Source: an uncultured Catenibacterium sp. (GTDB lineage: Bacteria; Bacillota_I; Bacilli_A; Erysipelotrichales; Coprobacillaceae). Taken from it: 23,049 nt of DNA. The position numbers and the translations under genes are program-made. Under the pieces are notes generated by a model. The model searched no databases and was not told the DNA's origin. It saw nothing but the letters and a program-made list of their open reading frames with translations. Positions within the stretch are counted from its first letter, which is position 1. Every line of letters starts with the position of its first letter. Shown one piece after another: positions 1 to 7,282 of the stretch. Location of the stretch: assembly GCA_900764725.1 (NCBI GenBank), contig CAAFPB010000577.1:1-23049 (forward strand), given 5' to 3'.

Positions 1-81
1 ATAAAATTTAATTTTCACTAACCTGTGGTTTGTGGGTATTCAAAAAATATCTTTATATCCTTAAAAAGCACTATTTTCCTC

Positions 82-145
82 ATTATAATATACAGATATC
101 TACAAAGTATCACTAAACCTTGCAACACCTCGCATTTACCTCGCA
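82..145 (-). promoter_or_regulatory. Possible promoter region with paired direct repeats, serving a gene left of the window
   Basis: Positions 1-192 contain no credible gene. On the minus strand a perfect TATAAT lies at 82-87, but the hexamer 17 bases upstream (105-110) is poor. Further upstream the 8-base word ACCTCGCA (plus strand) occurs twice, at 127-134 and 138-145, an 11-base period or about one helical turn, as expected for tandem protein-binding sites. The promoter call is tentative. The repeats are directly visible. The rest of 1-192 shows only AT-rich sequence. Confidence 0.25.
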
Positions 146-180
146 AAAATATCAATTAAACTATTTTATACACTATTAAT

Positions 181-215
181 GAAAAGAAAAAATGAGAGGC
201 GCGCAGGTCCTCTCA
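181..215 (-). terminator. Rho-independent terminator after the TSUP permease
   Basis: A 7-bp stem (193-199 pairing with 209-215; arms TGAGAGG and CCTCTCA) encloses a 9-base loop. On the minus strand it is followed by a U-rich run (complement of 181-192). The nearest upstream minus-strand gene is the TSUP permease, whose stop codon is about 100 bases away, so this is the likely end of that transcript. The intervening 216-317 shows no gene. On the plus strand the hairpin has no T-tract after it, so it should work in one direction only. Confidence 0.75.
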
Positions 216-317
216 CAACGTAAATCTATATTAACTTTTTTCTTTGAATGTAAAAATACTCAATAAGAAAACATATATTAAGAATTGAATCCACTCTTGA
301 GTTCAGTCCTTTTAATA

Positions 318-1064
318 CTATATTCCTGATACAACTTTAATCATTAATAATACTAATACAATTGGAATAACTGGCTTTATAACCTTAGATCCATTATTCA
401 CAACCATTCCAGCACCTACATAATGTCCTGCAATACTAAAACATGATGCGGCTAATCCTAATCCCCATAGAATCTTTCCTGCAAAGATAAATGTGATTAA
501 TGCTGAAATGTTAGAAGATAGATTAACGACCTTTACATTTCCTGTTGCTTTATCTATTGGCATTTTCGCAAACTTAGTAAATACAAGTAATAAGAATGTA
601 CCTGTTCCTGGGCCATAGAATCCATCATAGCAGCCAATCACAAATGAGCATATAATAGCTATCAGGTACTGCTTAGTCTTTGTCATTCCTACTGGTACTT
701 CTACATCCATATTCTTATCTTTAAGTACACAGATTGCGACAACTGGTAAAAGTACAACTAATACCATTTTTAGAATATAATCACTCATAATGAGTGCAAG
801 ATTTGCACCTGCGACAGAACCAATGAGTGCACCAATGACTGTTCCTGGTACAAATCCCCAATCTACTTTCTTATTCTTAATAAGTCTTGCAGTCGATACA
901 ACTGTGCCTGTTGATGATGATAGTTTATTTGTCGCAATTGCGCTGTGTACTGGTATTCCTGCAAACATATAGGCTGGAAGTGAAATAAGACCTCCCCCTC
1001 CTGCAATTGCATCTACAAAGCCCGCTAAAAAGACTAACGGACATACAATGAAATAAATCCCCAT
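318..1064 (-). CDS. TSUP (TauE/SafE/YfcA-like) membrane permease
   Basis: A 248-residue, very hydrophobic protein with about seven or eight predicted membrane segments. It shows the two-fold repeat of the TSUP family: the first half has AGFVDAIAGGGG (residues 14-25) then ATNK (44-47); the second has GFYGPGTGTF (148-157) then ATGN (173-176). Family members export sulfite or sulfoacetate or move other organosulfur or organic anions; the substrate cannot be read from sequence, and the YfcA-like group is mostly uncharacterised. The ATG at 1064 follows a purine-rich AAAGGAAAAGGG region acting as ribosome-binding site. It stands alone, with a candidate promoter at 1152-1179 and a terminator at 193-215. 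Family assignment is firm, substrate unknown. Confidence 0.9.
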   Translation of the reverse strand: MGIYFIVCPLVFLAGFVDAIAGGGGLISLPAYMFAGIPVHSAIATNKLSSSTGTVVSTARLIKNKKVDWGFVPGTVIGALIGSVAGANLALIMSDYILKMVLVVLLPVVAICVLKDKNMDVEVPVGMTKTKQYLIAIICSFVIGCYDGFYGPGTGTFLLLVFTKFAKMPIDKATGNVKVVNLSSNISALITFIFAGKILWGLGLAASCFSIAGHYVGAGMVVNNGSKVIKPVIPIVLVLLMIKVVSGI

Positions 1065-1151
1065 TTTCCCTTTTCCTTTACATAAGATATAAGAGGGGAA
1101 TACCTCGATTTCCTATTTTAGCGATTTAGAAGGGAGATGTAAACTTACTTT

Positions 1152-1179
1152 CATATAATCTTACAGTAATTTCCGACAA
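1152..1179 (-). promoter_or_regulatory. Candidate sigma-A promoter for the TSUP permease
   Basis: On the minus strand TTGTCG (1174-1179) is separated by 16 bases from TATATG (1152-1157). Each hexamer matches consensus at four positions. It sits just after the rpsI terminator and roughly 90 bases before the permease start, which is the expected place. Positions 1065-1151 would then be its 5' UTR, where I see no convincing riboswitch. Confidence 0.35.
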
Positions 1180-1193
1180 CTAACTAGTTTTAG

Positions 1194-1221
1194 GTAAAAC
1201 AAAAACTCCCAAAAGGGAGTT
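1194..1221 (-). terminator. Rho-independent terminator of rplM-rpsI
   Basis: On the minus strand AACTCCC (complement of 1215-1221), a TTTT loop and GGGAGTT (complement of 1204-1210) form a 7-bp stem, followed by TTTTTGTTTT. It begins about 35 bases after the rpsI stop and is the clear end of the L13/S9 transcript. Confidence 0.85.
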
Positions 1222-1255
1222 CTTGTATGTCTCTTGTAATAAGTGATAAATAATA

Positions 1256-1648
1256 TTATCTCTTTGAGAACTGTGGAGCACGTCTTGCTTTTTTAAGACC
1301 GTATTTCTTACGTTCTTTAACTCTTGAATCACGAGTTAATAAGCCAGCAGCCTTTAATGTTGGTCTGTAATCAGAACCAGCTTCAAGTAAAGCTCTTGCG
1401 ATACCATGACGGATAGCACCAGCCTGACCTGACATACCTCCACCATTAACGTTAACTTTTACATCGAACTTATCCTTTGTACCAGTTAATTCTAATGGCT
1501 GGTCAACGATCATTAATAATACGTCTGAAGGAAGGTATTCCTTAGCAGCCTTACCGTTGATTTCGCATTTACCAGTACCTGGTGTTAAGATAACACGAGC
1601 TACTGAAGTTTTTCTACGACCTGTTCCTCTGTACTGTACGTTTGCCAT
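1256..1648 (-). CDS. rpsI: 30S ribosomal protein S9 (uS9)
   Basis: 130 residues, the usual bacterial length. It has the N-terminal [14 protein letters not shown] block and the diagnostic basic C-terminus ending RRAPQFSKR, the tail that reaches the P-site tRNA in the 30S head. It starts 12 bases after rplM stops, with a strong AGGAGG in between, and forms the conserved rplM-rpsI pair driven by the promoter at 2255-2282. The end is marked by the terminator at 1204-1221. Nothing is atypical. Confidence 0.97.
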   Translation of the reverse strand: MANVQYRGTGRRKTSVARVILTPGTGKCEINGKAAKEYLPSDVLLMIVDQPLELTGTKDKFDVKVNVNGGGMSGQAGAIRHGIARALLEAGSDYRPTLKAAGLLTRDSRVKERKKYGLKKARRAPQFSKR

Positions 1649-1660
1649 TTATTCTTCCTC

Positions 1661-2095
1661 CTACTTTAACTTTAATTCTACTGGTTTCTGAGCAGCATGT
1701 GGATGTTCACTACCAGCATAAACAAATAATTTCTTAGCCTGCTGTCTGCCAAGAGTGTTGTGTGGAAGCATACCTTTGATGGCAGTTTCTACGAATCCAG
1801 TTGGATTCTGTTCCTGGAACTGTCTAGCAGTTTTAACTTTTAAACCACCTAAGAATCCAGAATGGTGATAGTACTTCACCTTGTCTAACTTCTTACCTGT
1901 CATTACTACTTTTTCTGCATTGATGATAACTACATAGTCACCAGTGTCTACATGTGGAGTATAAGTAGGCTTGTTCTTACCTCTTAATACTGTAGCAACC
2001 TGAGATGCTAAACGACCTAATGTAAGACCAGTTGCATCTACAACATACCATTTTCTTTCAATTGTGGCTTCTTTAGCCATTGTTGTTTGTCTCAT
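1661..2095 (-). CDS. rplM: 50S ribosomal protein L13 (uL13)
   Basis: 144 residues. It matches L13 throughout: ERKWYVVDA near the N-terminus, [14 protein letters not shown] and [11 protein letters not shown] in the middle, [13 protein letters not shown] and [11 protein letters not shown] near the end. I keep the first ATG (2095) because AGGAG lies eight bases upstream and the MRQTTMA start parallels the MRTTPMA start of the Bacillus protein as I remember it; an internal ATG at residue 6 lacks its own ribosome-binding site. L13 is an early-assembly 23S rRNA binder. It is first in a two-gene operon with rpsI and is preceded by a long structured leader (2096-2249). Confidence 0.97.
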   Translation of the reverse strand: MRQTTMAKEATIERKWYVVDATGLTLGRLASQVATVLRGKNKPTYTPHVDTGDYVVIINAEKVVMTGKKLDKVKYYHHSGFLGGLKVKTARQFQEQNPTGFVETAIKGMLPHNTLGRQQAKKLFVYAGSEHPHAAQKPVELKLK

Positions 2096-2249
2096 TCTTT
2101 TTTCTCCTTTTAAAATAACCTTACCGGGGTCTTTTTAAAATGATTTTATCCAGGGAAACCTATCATCTGTTGATAAGGGTCAGACTGTTTCCTGAACAAA
2201 CAAACTCATGCATTCTTGTATCAAGGTGCAATAGCCCTTGAACAGAACA
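2096..2249 (-). ncRNA. Structured 5' leader of rplM, L13-leader type
   Basis: About 150 bases separate the predicted transcription start from the rplM start. Minus-strand RNA can form an apical-closed hairpin at 2221-2241 (6 bp UCAAGG/CCUUGA plus an inner GC/GC). It can also form a longer stem pairing 2187-2194 with 2151-2159 (CAGGAAAC with GUUUCCCUG), which encloses a 7-bp hairpin around 2161-2177. A conserved-looking ACCCCGGUAAGGUUA segment follows before the ribosome-binding site. Bacillota commonly carry an L13 leader that is thought to bind L13 for autoregulation. Position and stems fit, but I could not score it against the covariance model. Confidence 0.65.
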
Positions 2250-2254
2250 ATCTT

Positions 2255-2282
2255 ATTATAGCAACACTCGCACTTTTGTCAA
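2255..2282 (-). promoter_or_regulatory. Consensus sigma-A promoter of rplM-rpsI
   Basis: On the minus strand a perfect TTGACA (2277-2282) and a perfect TATAAT (2255-2260) are separated by 16 bases. This is the best promoter in the window and explains why rplM-rpsI can be expressed independently of the ecf-truA-PHP run. Expected transcription start is near 2248. Confidence 0.9.
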
Positions 2283-2289
2283 TGATTAA

Positions 2290-2313
2290 AGGAAAAATTC
2301 TCTTGAATTTTTC
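2290..2313 (-). terminator. Probable terminator overlapping the PHP gene stop
   Basis: A 9-bp AT-rich stem GAAAAATTC/GAATTTTTC (2292-2300 with 2305-2313) with a four-base loop overlaps the TAG stop of the PHP gene. The tail on the minus strand is only moderately U-rich (CCUUUAA), so termination may be partial. It lies just before the rplM promoter. Confidence 0.5.
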
Positions 2314-3191
2314 TATTGTTTTCCTTTCTTGAATTCGATGTGATCAAGAACGTGAAGATGGTATTCTTCTGCTAGTTTTTCTAGATAATGATACATCTCA
2401 TAACTGAGCTGTTCAGGTGAATGAGCATCTAATCCAAGAATAATATCGTTACCTATCATTGAGGCAATTTGAAAGAAATATGCATTGGCATAAGGATATA
2501 CTTCTTTCTCATTCATCTTTACTTTGCCTTTGCGTACACCTCCTGCATTGAGTTCTAGAGGTGTATTTGTTGCTTTGGCTTTCTTACATATACGTAAGAT
2601 GACTTCTTTACTGATATCGTCTATTTTACCATATCCCATTAAGAATAGATCAGGATGTGCTATGTAAGTGAAGAGTCCTGTGTCCATGGCCTTTTCTAAT
2701 TCTTCTACATAGTTCATCAAGTCTTTTTTAGTGAGATTCTTTCTACCATAATAACAATCATGGATGCTATGTTTATGGAAATGATGCCCTAGAATTAAAT
2801 AATCGACTTCTCCGGAGTCTAATAAGTTCTGATAGTAATCTAGGTAGTCTTCAAAGTATTCTGCCTCAAATCCCTTATATATCTTAATATAGTGGAAATG
2901 CTTTTGACAGTAATCAAGTGCATCTAGATAATCTTCTTTTTCACTATATGTCATACGCATCTTAGGACCATTTCTTAAAAAAGCTCCTATACATGATTTT
3001 AAACCCTGAATAGAACGAATAGAAGGAAGTGAATGAAGAAGATGAGAACGGTAATGAGGTAAAGCGATATGACAGCTCATGCCTATTTCTTGATAGCCTT
3101 CATGTAGTGCTGCTTCGATCATCTCATATTCATTTCCTATTGCATGTCCACAACGATATGTGTGGGTATGATAGTTAATCATTTTCTTCAT
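2313..3191 (-). CDS. PHP-domain phosphoesterase, HisK (histidinol-phosphatase) type
   Basis: 292 residues with the metal-ligand pattern of PHP phosphoesterases: NYHTHT (residues 6-11), a GFEAEYF glutamate segment near residue 107, LGHHFH near 135, AHPDL near 180 and GLDAHSPE near 255. HisK-type members remove phosphate from L-histidinol phosphate, but no other his genes are visible here, so the substrate may differ. The ATG at 3191 has AGGA eight bases upstream; an alternative ATG lies three codons later. It overlaps the end of truA by 17 bases, so it is probably translationally coupled to the ecf-truA run. A hairpin overlaps its stop codon. This gene is not part of the usual truA-rplM junction and looks like a lineage-specific insertion. 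Confidence 0.82.
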   Translation of the reverse strand: MKKMINYHTHTYRCGHAIGNEYEMIEAALHEGYQEIGMSCHIALPHYRSHLLHSLPSIRSIQGLKSCIGAFLRNGPKMRMTYSEKEDYLDALDYCQKHFHYIKIYKGFEAEYFEDYLDYYQNLLDSGEVDYLILGHHFHKHSIHDCYYGRKNLTKKDLMNYVEELEKAMDTGLFTYIAHPDLFLMGYGKIDDISKEVILRICKKAKATNTPLELNAGGVRKGKVKMNEKEVYPYANAYFFQIASMIGNDIILGLDAHSPEQLSYEMYHYLEKLAEEYHLHVLDHIEFKKGKQ

Positions 3192-3912
3192 AATACACTT
3201 CCTGTAAGTAAAGACCTTCTGGTTTAGCCTTGAATAAACATTTTTTCTTTCCTTTAGAATTTAATAGTTCTTCTACAAATTCTTTTGTACGCCAATGAGT
3301 GCCAACTTGTATGAGTGCACCAGAGATTAAACGTACCATATAACGACGAAATCCATTGCCTATAAATCTCATTGTGACAATACCATCTTTTTCTTCTATA
3401 TCGATTGTTTCAATGATACGGATTGTATCTCCTAAACCATTAAAGACACAGAATGATGCAAAGTCATGTTCTCCTAGGAAGATTTGTGCACAGTCTTTCA
3501 TGGCCTCTATATCTAATGGGCGATTATGCTGATAGACATAGAGACGTTCTATTGGGTTATAGGGTTTTGTAGAAACAAGGTAACGGTATTCCTTCTTCTT
3601 AGCACTATAACGGGCATGAAAGGATTCATCAACTATGAATGAATCCTTGATATAAATATCATCAGGAAGGAAGTTGTTTAAGGCACGAATCCATTGTTTT
3701 TCAGGTATCTCTTTATTAATATCAAAATGGAATACCTGACCTACTGCATGAACACCTGCATCTGTTCTTCCTGATGAGTGAATTGTGACTTCTTCATGAG
3801 TGATCTTATAGATAGCTTTTTGTATTTCTTCCTGTACTGTACGTTTGTCTGGCTGGATCTGCCAGCCATAGAAGTGTGTTCCATCATAAGTCACTATACA
3901 TTTTATTCTCAT
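3175..3912 (-). CDS. truA: tRNA pseudouridine(38-40) synthase TruA
   Basis: 245 residues from the ATG at 3912. The open frame extends 26 codons further upstream, but that extension lies inside ecfT and has no family similarity. The chosen start makes a classical ATGA overlap with the ecfT stop. The N-terminus CIVTYDGTHFYGWQ and the active-site block SSGRTDAGVHA (residues 46-56, catalytic Asp51) identify TruA, which isomerises uridines 38-40 in the tRNA anticodon stem-loop. FHARYSAKKKEYRY and the C-terminal GNGFRRYMVR are also typical. It follows ecfA1-ecfA2-ecfT, its standard context in Bacillota. Confidence 0.96.
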   Translation of the reverse strand: MRIKCIVTYDGTHFYGWQIQPDKRTVQEEIQKAIYKITHEEVTIHSSGRTDAGVHAVGQVFHFDINKEIPEKQWIRALNNFLPDDIYIKDSFIVDESFHARYSAKKKEYRYLVSTKPYNPIERLYVYQHNRPLDIEAMKDCAQIFLGEHDFASFCVFNGLGDTIRIIETIDIEEKDGIVTMRFIGNGFRRYMVRLISGALIQVGTHWRTKEFVEELLNSKGKKKCLFKAKPEGLYLQEVYYEEND

Positions 3913-4709
3913 AATACAAAGCTCAATACTACAACACTTGTTACAACAAGAAGTGAGAAGATAAGAGAGAGTGTATCTCCTAAATCCCATTTAACCTGAT
4001 GGTAACGTGTTCTTGTTGCTTCTGGGTTGTAGTTTCTACTTTCCATAGCGTTCGCAAGATCATCTGCACGCATGAAGGCAGAGATAAATAAAGGAATGAT
4101 TAAAGAGACAATGGCTGATACCTTTTCTTTAAATGTTCCTTCTTGGAAGTCTACACCTCTAGATGCTTGTGCTTTCATGATTCTTTGTGTTTCTTCTAAT
4201 AGTGTAGGAATGAAACGTAAAGCGATAGAGATCATCATTGCGATTTCATGAGTAGGAAAGCCAACCTTCTTTAATGGGCCAAAGAGCTTTTCTAAACCTA
4301 ATGTTAAGTCTAATGGCTTTGTGCAGGCTGTTAGAAGGGTTGTCATAGAGATAATTAAGACTAAACGTATAAGAATATAGGCTGTCTGTTTTAGGGCTCC
4401 AGAATAGATTTTAACGGGTCCTAGAGTACATACGACAGTACCTGTATTTAAGAATAAGAGATTAAATAAGGCAAGAAAGGCCATCATGAAGATCATTGGC
4501 TTCATAGCCTTCATAACATCCTTAAATGAAATCTTAGATAATAGAAGACATAGAATGACATAGGCAGATAAGATACCATAACCAATAAAACCTGCATCAA
4601 AGAATACCGCAATTAGGAATAATAAAAGAAGACCTATTTTTAAGCGTGGGTCTCTTTTATGTATAAAAGAGTTAAGAGGAAGATAACGTCCAATAATCAT
4701 ACTATCCAT
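3909..4709 (-). CDS. ecfT: ECF transporter transmembrane component EcfT
   Basis: 266 residues with N-terminal and central membrane segments (about 25-57, 70-92, 105-128) and a final one at about 243-265. It carries the two coupling motifs of EcfT: AQASRG (residues 180-185) and AMESRNY (221-227). These helices insert into the grooves of the two ATPases and transmit motion to substrate-specific S components encoded elsewhere. The second motif is usually A-R-G, whereas here the glycine position is Asn226. The start at 4709 has GGAGG eight bases upstream and overlaps ecfA2 by eight bases. It is followed by truA with a four-base overlap. Confidence 0.94.
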   Translation of the reverse strand: MDSMIIGRYLPLNSFIHKRDPRLKIGLLLLFLIAVFFDAGFIGYGILSAYVILCLLLSKISFKDVMKAMKPMIFMMAFLALFNLLFLNTGTVVCTLGPVKIYSGALKQTAYILIRLVLIISMTTLLTACTKPLDLTLGLEKLFGPLKKVGFPTHEIAMMISIALRFIPTLLEETQRIMKAQASRGVDFQEGTFKEKVSAIVSLIIPLFISAFMRADDLANAMESRNYNPEATRTRYHQVKWDLGDTLSLIFSLLVVTSVVVLSFVL

Positions 4710-5553
4710 TGTATTCTCCTCCTATTGCATCAACTAATTCATCTATATCTTTAATAGATGGGTTGATATGGAAACCACCCATATTAAGTTCTTGAATAAA
4801 ATCAGTAATGACAGGTAAGTCAATACTCATTGATTCAAGATAGTCTCTTTCACTAAAGAGTTCATCTACATCACAATAGCGTTCTACTTCACCATGATTC
4901 ATAACGACTACATGATCACAATATTTTAATACATGGTTCATATCATGAGAGACCATGATGACTGTTTTACCACTTTCCTGGAACTTCTTAAATAGTTCCA
5001 ACATCTCTTTAGCACCCTGTGGGTCAAGTCCTGCAGTTGGTTCATCTAAGACAAGAATATCAGGTTCCATGGCAAGTATTCCTGCAATGGCCACTCTTCT
5101 TTTTTGTCCACCTGATAATTCAAATGGGGATCTTTCTAGATATGTTTCATCTAGTCCAACTAGGTTTAATACTTTATGTGCACGTTCTTTCGCATCTTCT
5201 TCAGACATACCAAAGTTCATTGGTCCAAAGATGATGTCTTTTTCAATTGTTTCTTCAAATAACTGATATTCAGGGAACTGGAATACAAGACCTGCTTTTT
5301 TTCTTAATGGTTTAAGCACTTCTGGTTTTTCTCCAGCACGAATCACAAATTCATCGATATCTACTTCACCATTAGATGGTAAAAGTAAGGCATTGATATG
5401 CTGGATGAGTGTTGATTTACCACTTCCAGTATGACCAATAAGGGCTGTAAAGGAACCTTGAGGGATTTTTAAAGAAACATCCTTTAAAGCGATATATGAA
5501 AATGGAGTGTTTTCTCCGTATATATAATTTACTTTTTTAAATTCAATTGACAT
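4702..5553 (-). CDS. ecfA2: ECF transporter ATPase EcfA2
   Basis: 283 residues. An ABC ATPase with Walker A GHTGSGKST (residues 40-48), Q-loop in VFQFPEYQLF, signature LSGGQKRR, Walker B ILVLDEPTAGLDP and switch histidine in VSHD. LDEPT-GLDP and the long C-terminal region are typical of EcfA2 as opposed to EcfA1. It dimerises with EcfA1 and powers EcfT-coupled uptake of vitamins or metal ions through exchangeable S components. It starts inside the end of ecfA1 (25-base overlap) with a modest GGTGAAAG ribosome-binding site, so coupling is likely. Confidence 0.95.
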   Translation of the reverse strand: MSIEFKKVNYIYGENTPFSYIALKDVSLKIPQGSFTALIGHTGSGKSTLIQHINALLLPSNGEVDIDEFVIRAGEKPEVLKPLRKKAGLVFQFPEYQLFEETIEKDIIFGPMNFGMSEEDAKERAHKVLNLVGLDETYLERSPFELSGGQKRRVAIAGILAMEPDILVLDEPTAGLDPQGAKEMLELFKKFQESGKTVIMVSHDMNHVLKYCDHVVVMNHGEVERYCDVDELFSERDYLESMSIDLPVITDFIQELNMGGFHINPSIKDIDELVDAIGGEYNG

Positions 5554-6356
5554 AATTCTTTCACCAGCTTTTCTTTGTTTATGATTGGTTCAATAGGATA
5601 GCCTGAATCATGAAGCTTTTTAGAAATCTTATACGCAAAAGGTACATCTAAACCAATACGTTCTAATTCTTCCTTTTGTGTTAATACTTTTTCAGGAGTT
5701 CCTTCATCAATAATATGACCATTATCCAATAATATAACATGATCAGAGAGAGCTGCTTCTTCTATATCATGTGTAATAGAGAGAATAGTCATATTCTGTG
5801 TTTGATTGAGTTCATGGACAAGATGATTGATTTCAATCTTACCACGAGGATCAAGCATACTTGTGGCTTCATCTAGAATAATAATAGATGGATGCATTGC
5901 GAGTATTCCTGCAATGGCTACACGCTGTTTCTGTCCTCCTGAGAGCTTTGTAGGTTCATGATCAAGGAATTCAGTCATATTCACTTTTTTCGCATATGTC
6001 TGAATGATGTCTTCCATTTCATTGGTAGGAACACATAAGTTCTCTAAACCAAAGGCGATATCATCTCTGACTGTTGAACCAATGAACTGGTTATCTGGAT
6101 TCTGGAATACAATACCAACCTTTTCTCTGACATCATAGAGATGTTCTTCATCTAAATGAATACCATCTACAGTGATGTCCCCTGCTTTTGGTTCTAGTAA
6201 TCCTATAATTAATTTCGCAATAGTACTTTTACCAGAACCATTATGACCTAATACAACTGTATAGCTGCCTTTAGGTACTGAAAAAGAAATATCATCAATT
6301 GTTTTGGCACCTTCTTCATATTCAAAACTCAAATTATTTATATCTACAGCATTCAC
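5529..6356 (-). CDS. ecfA1: ECF transporter ATPase EcfA1
   Basis: 275 residues from a GTG at 6356. The frame is open from an ATG at 6374, but that ATG is part of the AGGAGG ribosome-binding site itself, which lies nine bases before the GTG, so the shorter form is preferred. Walker A GHNGSGKST (37-45), Q-loop VFQNPDNQF (Gln85), signature LSGGQKQR (138-145), Walker B IIILDEATSMLDP (158-170) and switch His196 are all present. LDEATSMLDP is the usual EcfA1 version. It pairs with EcfA2 downstream. It follows the RpiR gene with about 40 bases between, which contain a 10-bp palindrome and a weak candidate promoter. Confidence 0.94.
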   Translation of the reverse strand: MNAVDINNLSFEYEEGAKTIDDISFSVPKGSYTVVLGHNGSGKSTIAKLIIGLLEPKAGDITVDGIHLDEEHLYDVREKVGIVFQNPDNQFIGSTVRDDIAFGLENLCVPTNEMEDIIQTYAKKVNMTEFLDHEPTKLSGGQKQRVAIAGILAMHPSIIILDEATSMLDPRGKIEINHLVHELNQTQNMTILSITHDIEEAALSDHVILLDNGHIIDEGTPEKVLTQKEELERIGLDVPFAYKISKKLHDSGYPIEPIINKEKLVKELCQLNLKK

Positions 6357-6377
6357 TATGATTTGCCTCCTCATTAA

Positions 6378-6419
6378 AACACGTGTTCTAAGTGTATCAT
6401 TTTATTTTTGTTTCATCAA
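6378..6419 (-). promoter_or_regulatory. Weak promoter candidate with palindrome ahead of ecfA1
   Basis: On the minus strand TTGATG (6414-6419), a 17-base spacer and TACACT (6391-6396) straddle the end of the RpiR gene. The perfect palindrome AACACGTGTT (6378-6387) would fall at the transcription start. Each hexamer has four consensus matches. This could give the ecf-truA genes their own start and an operator; equally they may be read through from the RpiR promoter, because no terminator lies between. Confidence 0.3.
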
Positions 6420-7275
6420 TATATTCATATTCTGAGTACTGATCATCTATTTCCCCGGCAATGCTGAGTTTATAGTTAAGATTGTCTTTATAATTAAGTG
6501 AGAAGTAACAGCTGTAAAGAATATCTAAGATACAAGTAATAGATTCTGTTGATGCAAAGTCACCAATCTTAGTATTCAACATTTCTCTTGAAGAGATTCT
6601 TAAGCTCACATCAGCTAAATTAACAAGACTACTTTTAGATATACTTGTAATCGCAATAATAGGTGTATGTTTACTTTTAATTTTTTTCGCTAGATGTAGT
6701 ATATGCGATGTTTCACCAGAATAAGAGATAATAATAGCGCAATGGTCTGGTCCACTCATGGATGCCTGAAGTAAATCATTGCCTGAAATCATAACTGTAT
6801 CTACTCGTTCTTTTATAGAATACATTTTTTGGGCAAAGGATTGAGCCAGATGCTGTTTGTTAGGGCGTGTGTATATATCAATATATTTCGCATCTCTTAA
6901 GAGTCTTAATGCGTCCATAAGATCATCATGTTTCATCAAGTGTTTTGTATCTTCTATTGTTTCTTCATGTAGTTTAAATATATTATTAGAGATAACGGAG
7001 ATATCATCACTAATAAGAAATGGAATAGAAGCATCAATATCCTGAGATGCATACATATATTCTAGTTCTTCTAGAAATGCTTTCTTAAACTGATTCCAGC
7101 CTGCATAACCCATTTTTTTCGCAATACGTATTAATAATGAAGGGCTAGTAAAAGTCGCTTCCGCAATCTCCTTAGTGGTCATATTATTAATATCCATACC
7201 TTTATTTAAAATAAATTGAATAATGAGTGCTTCAGAGTCACTGAAATGTGTTTGTTCGATTTGATGAATGATCAT
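6397..7275 (-). CDS. MurR/RpiR-family transcriptional regulator (HTH plus SIS domain)
   Basis: 292 residues from the ATG at 7275; a GTG three codons upstream is inside the GAGGTG ribosome-binding site and is rejected. The N-terminal RpiR helix-turn-helix covers about residues 1-77 (TTKEIAEATFTSPSLLIRIA, 33-52). The SIS sugar-phosphate-binding domain covers about 125-255, with ISYSGET (183-189) and a following AKKIKS...IIAIT segment. The first SIS loop, usually glycine- and serine-rich in this family, reads YTRPNKQ (135-141), so ligand binding may differ. Family members control use of amino sugars, N-acetylmuramate or pentose phosphates. No sugar gene is adjacent; neighbours are the paralogous helical proteins and ecf genes, so its target is open. 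It has its own promoter at 7296-7324. Confidence 0.9.
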   Translation of the reverse strand: MIIHQIEQTHFSDSEALIIQFILNKGMDINNMTTKEIAEATFTSPSLLIRIAKKMGYAGWNQFKKAFLEELEYMYASQDIDASIPFLISDDISVISNNIFKLHEETIEDTKHLMKHDDLMDALRLLRDAKYIDIYTRPNKQHLAQSFAQKMYSIKERVDTVMISGNDLLQASMSGPDHCAIIISYSGETSHILHLAKKIKSKHTPIIAITSISKSSLVNLADVSLRISSREMLNTKIGDFASTESITCILDILYSCYFSLNYKDNLNYKLSIAGEIDDQYSEYEYIDETKIK

Positions 7276-7282
7276 AGTTCTC

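Noticed and set aside
790..972. Plus-strand open frame inside the TSUP permease
   Set aside because: It lies antisense to a clear membrane protein, has no ribosome-binding site and no recognisable sequence. The same applies to the other plus-strand frames at 3778, 4955, 5019, 6857, 11109, 14621, 15144, 16128, 20395, 21517 and 22606.
1080..1135. Possible riboswitch in the permease 5' UTR
   Set aside because: Only a weak GAGG/CCTC pairing is visible, with no conserved core or terminator/antiterminator arrangement.
3913..3990. 26-residue N-terminal extension of TruA
   Set aside because: It overlaps ecfT and has no family similarity, and the ATG at 3912 forms a normal ATGA coupling with the ecfT stop.
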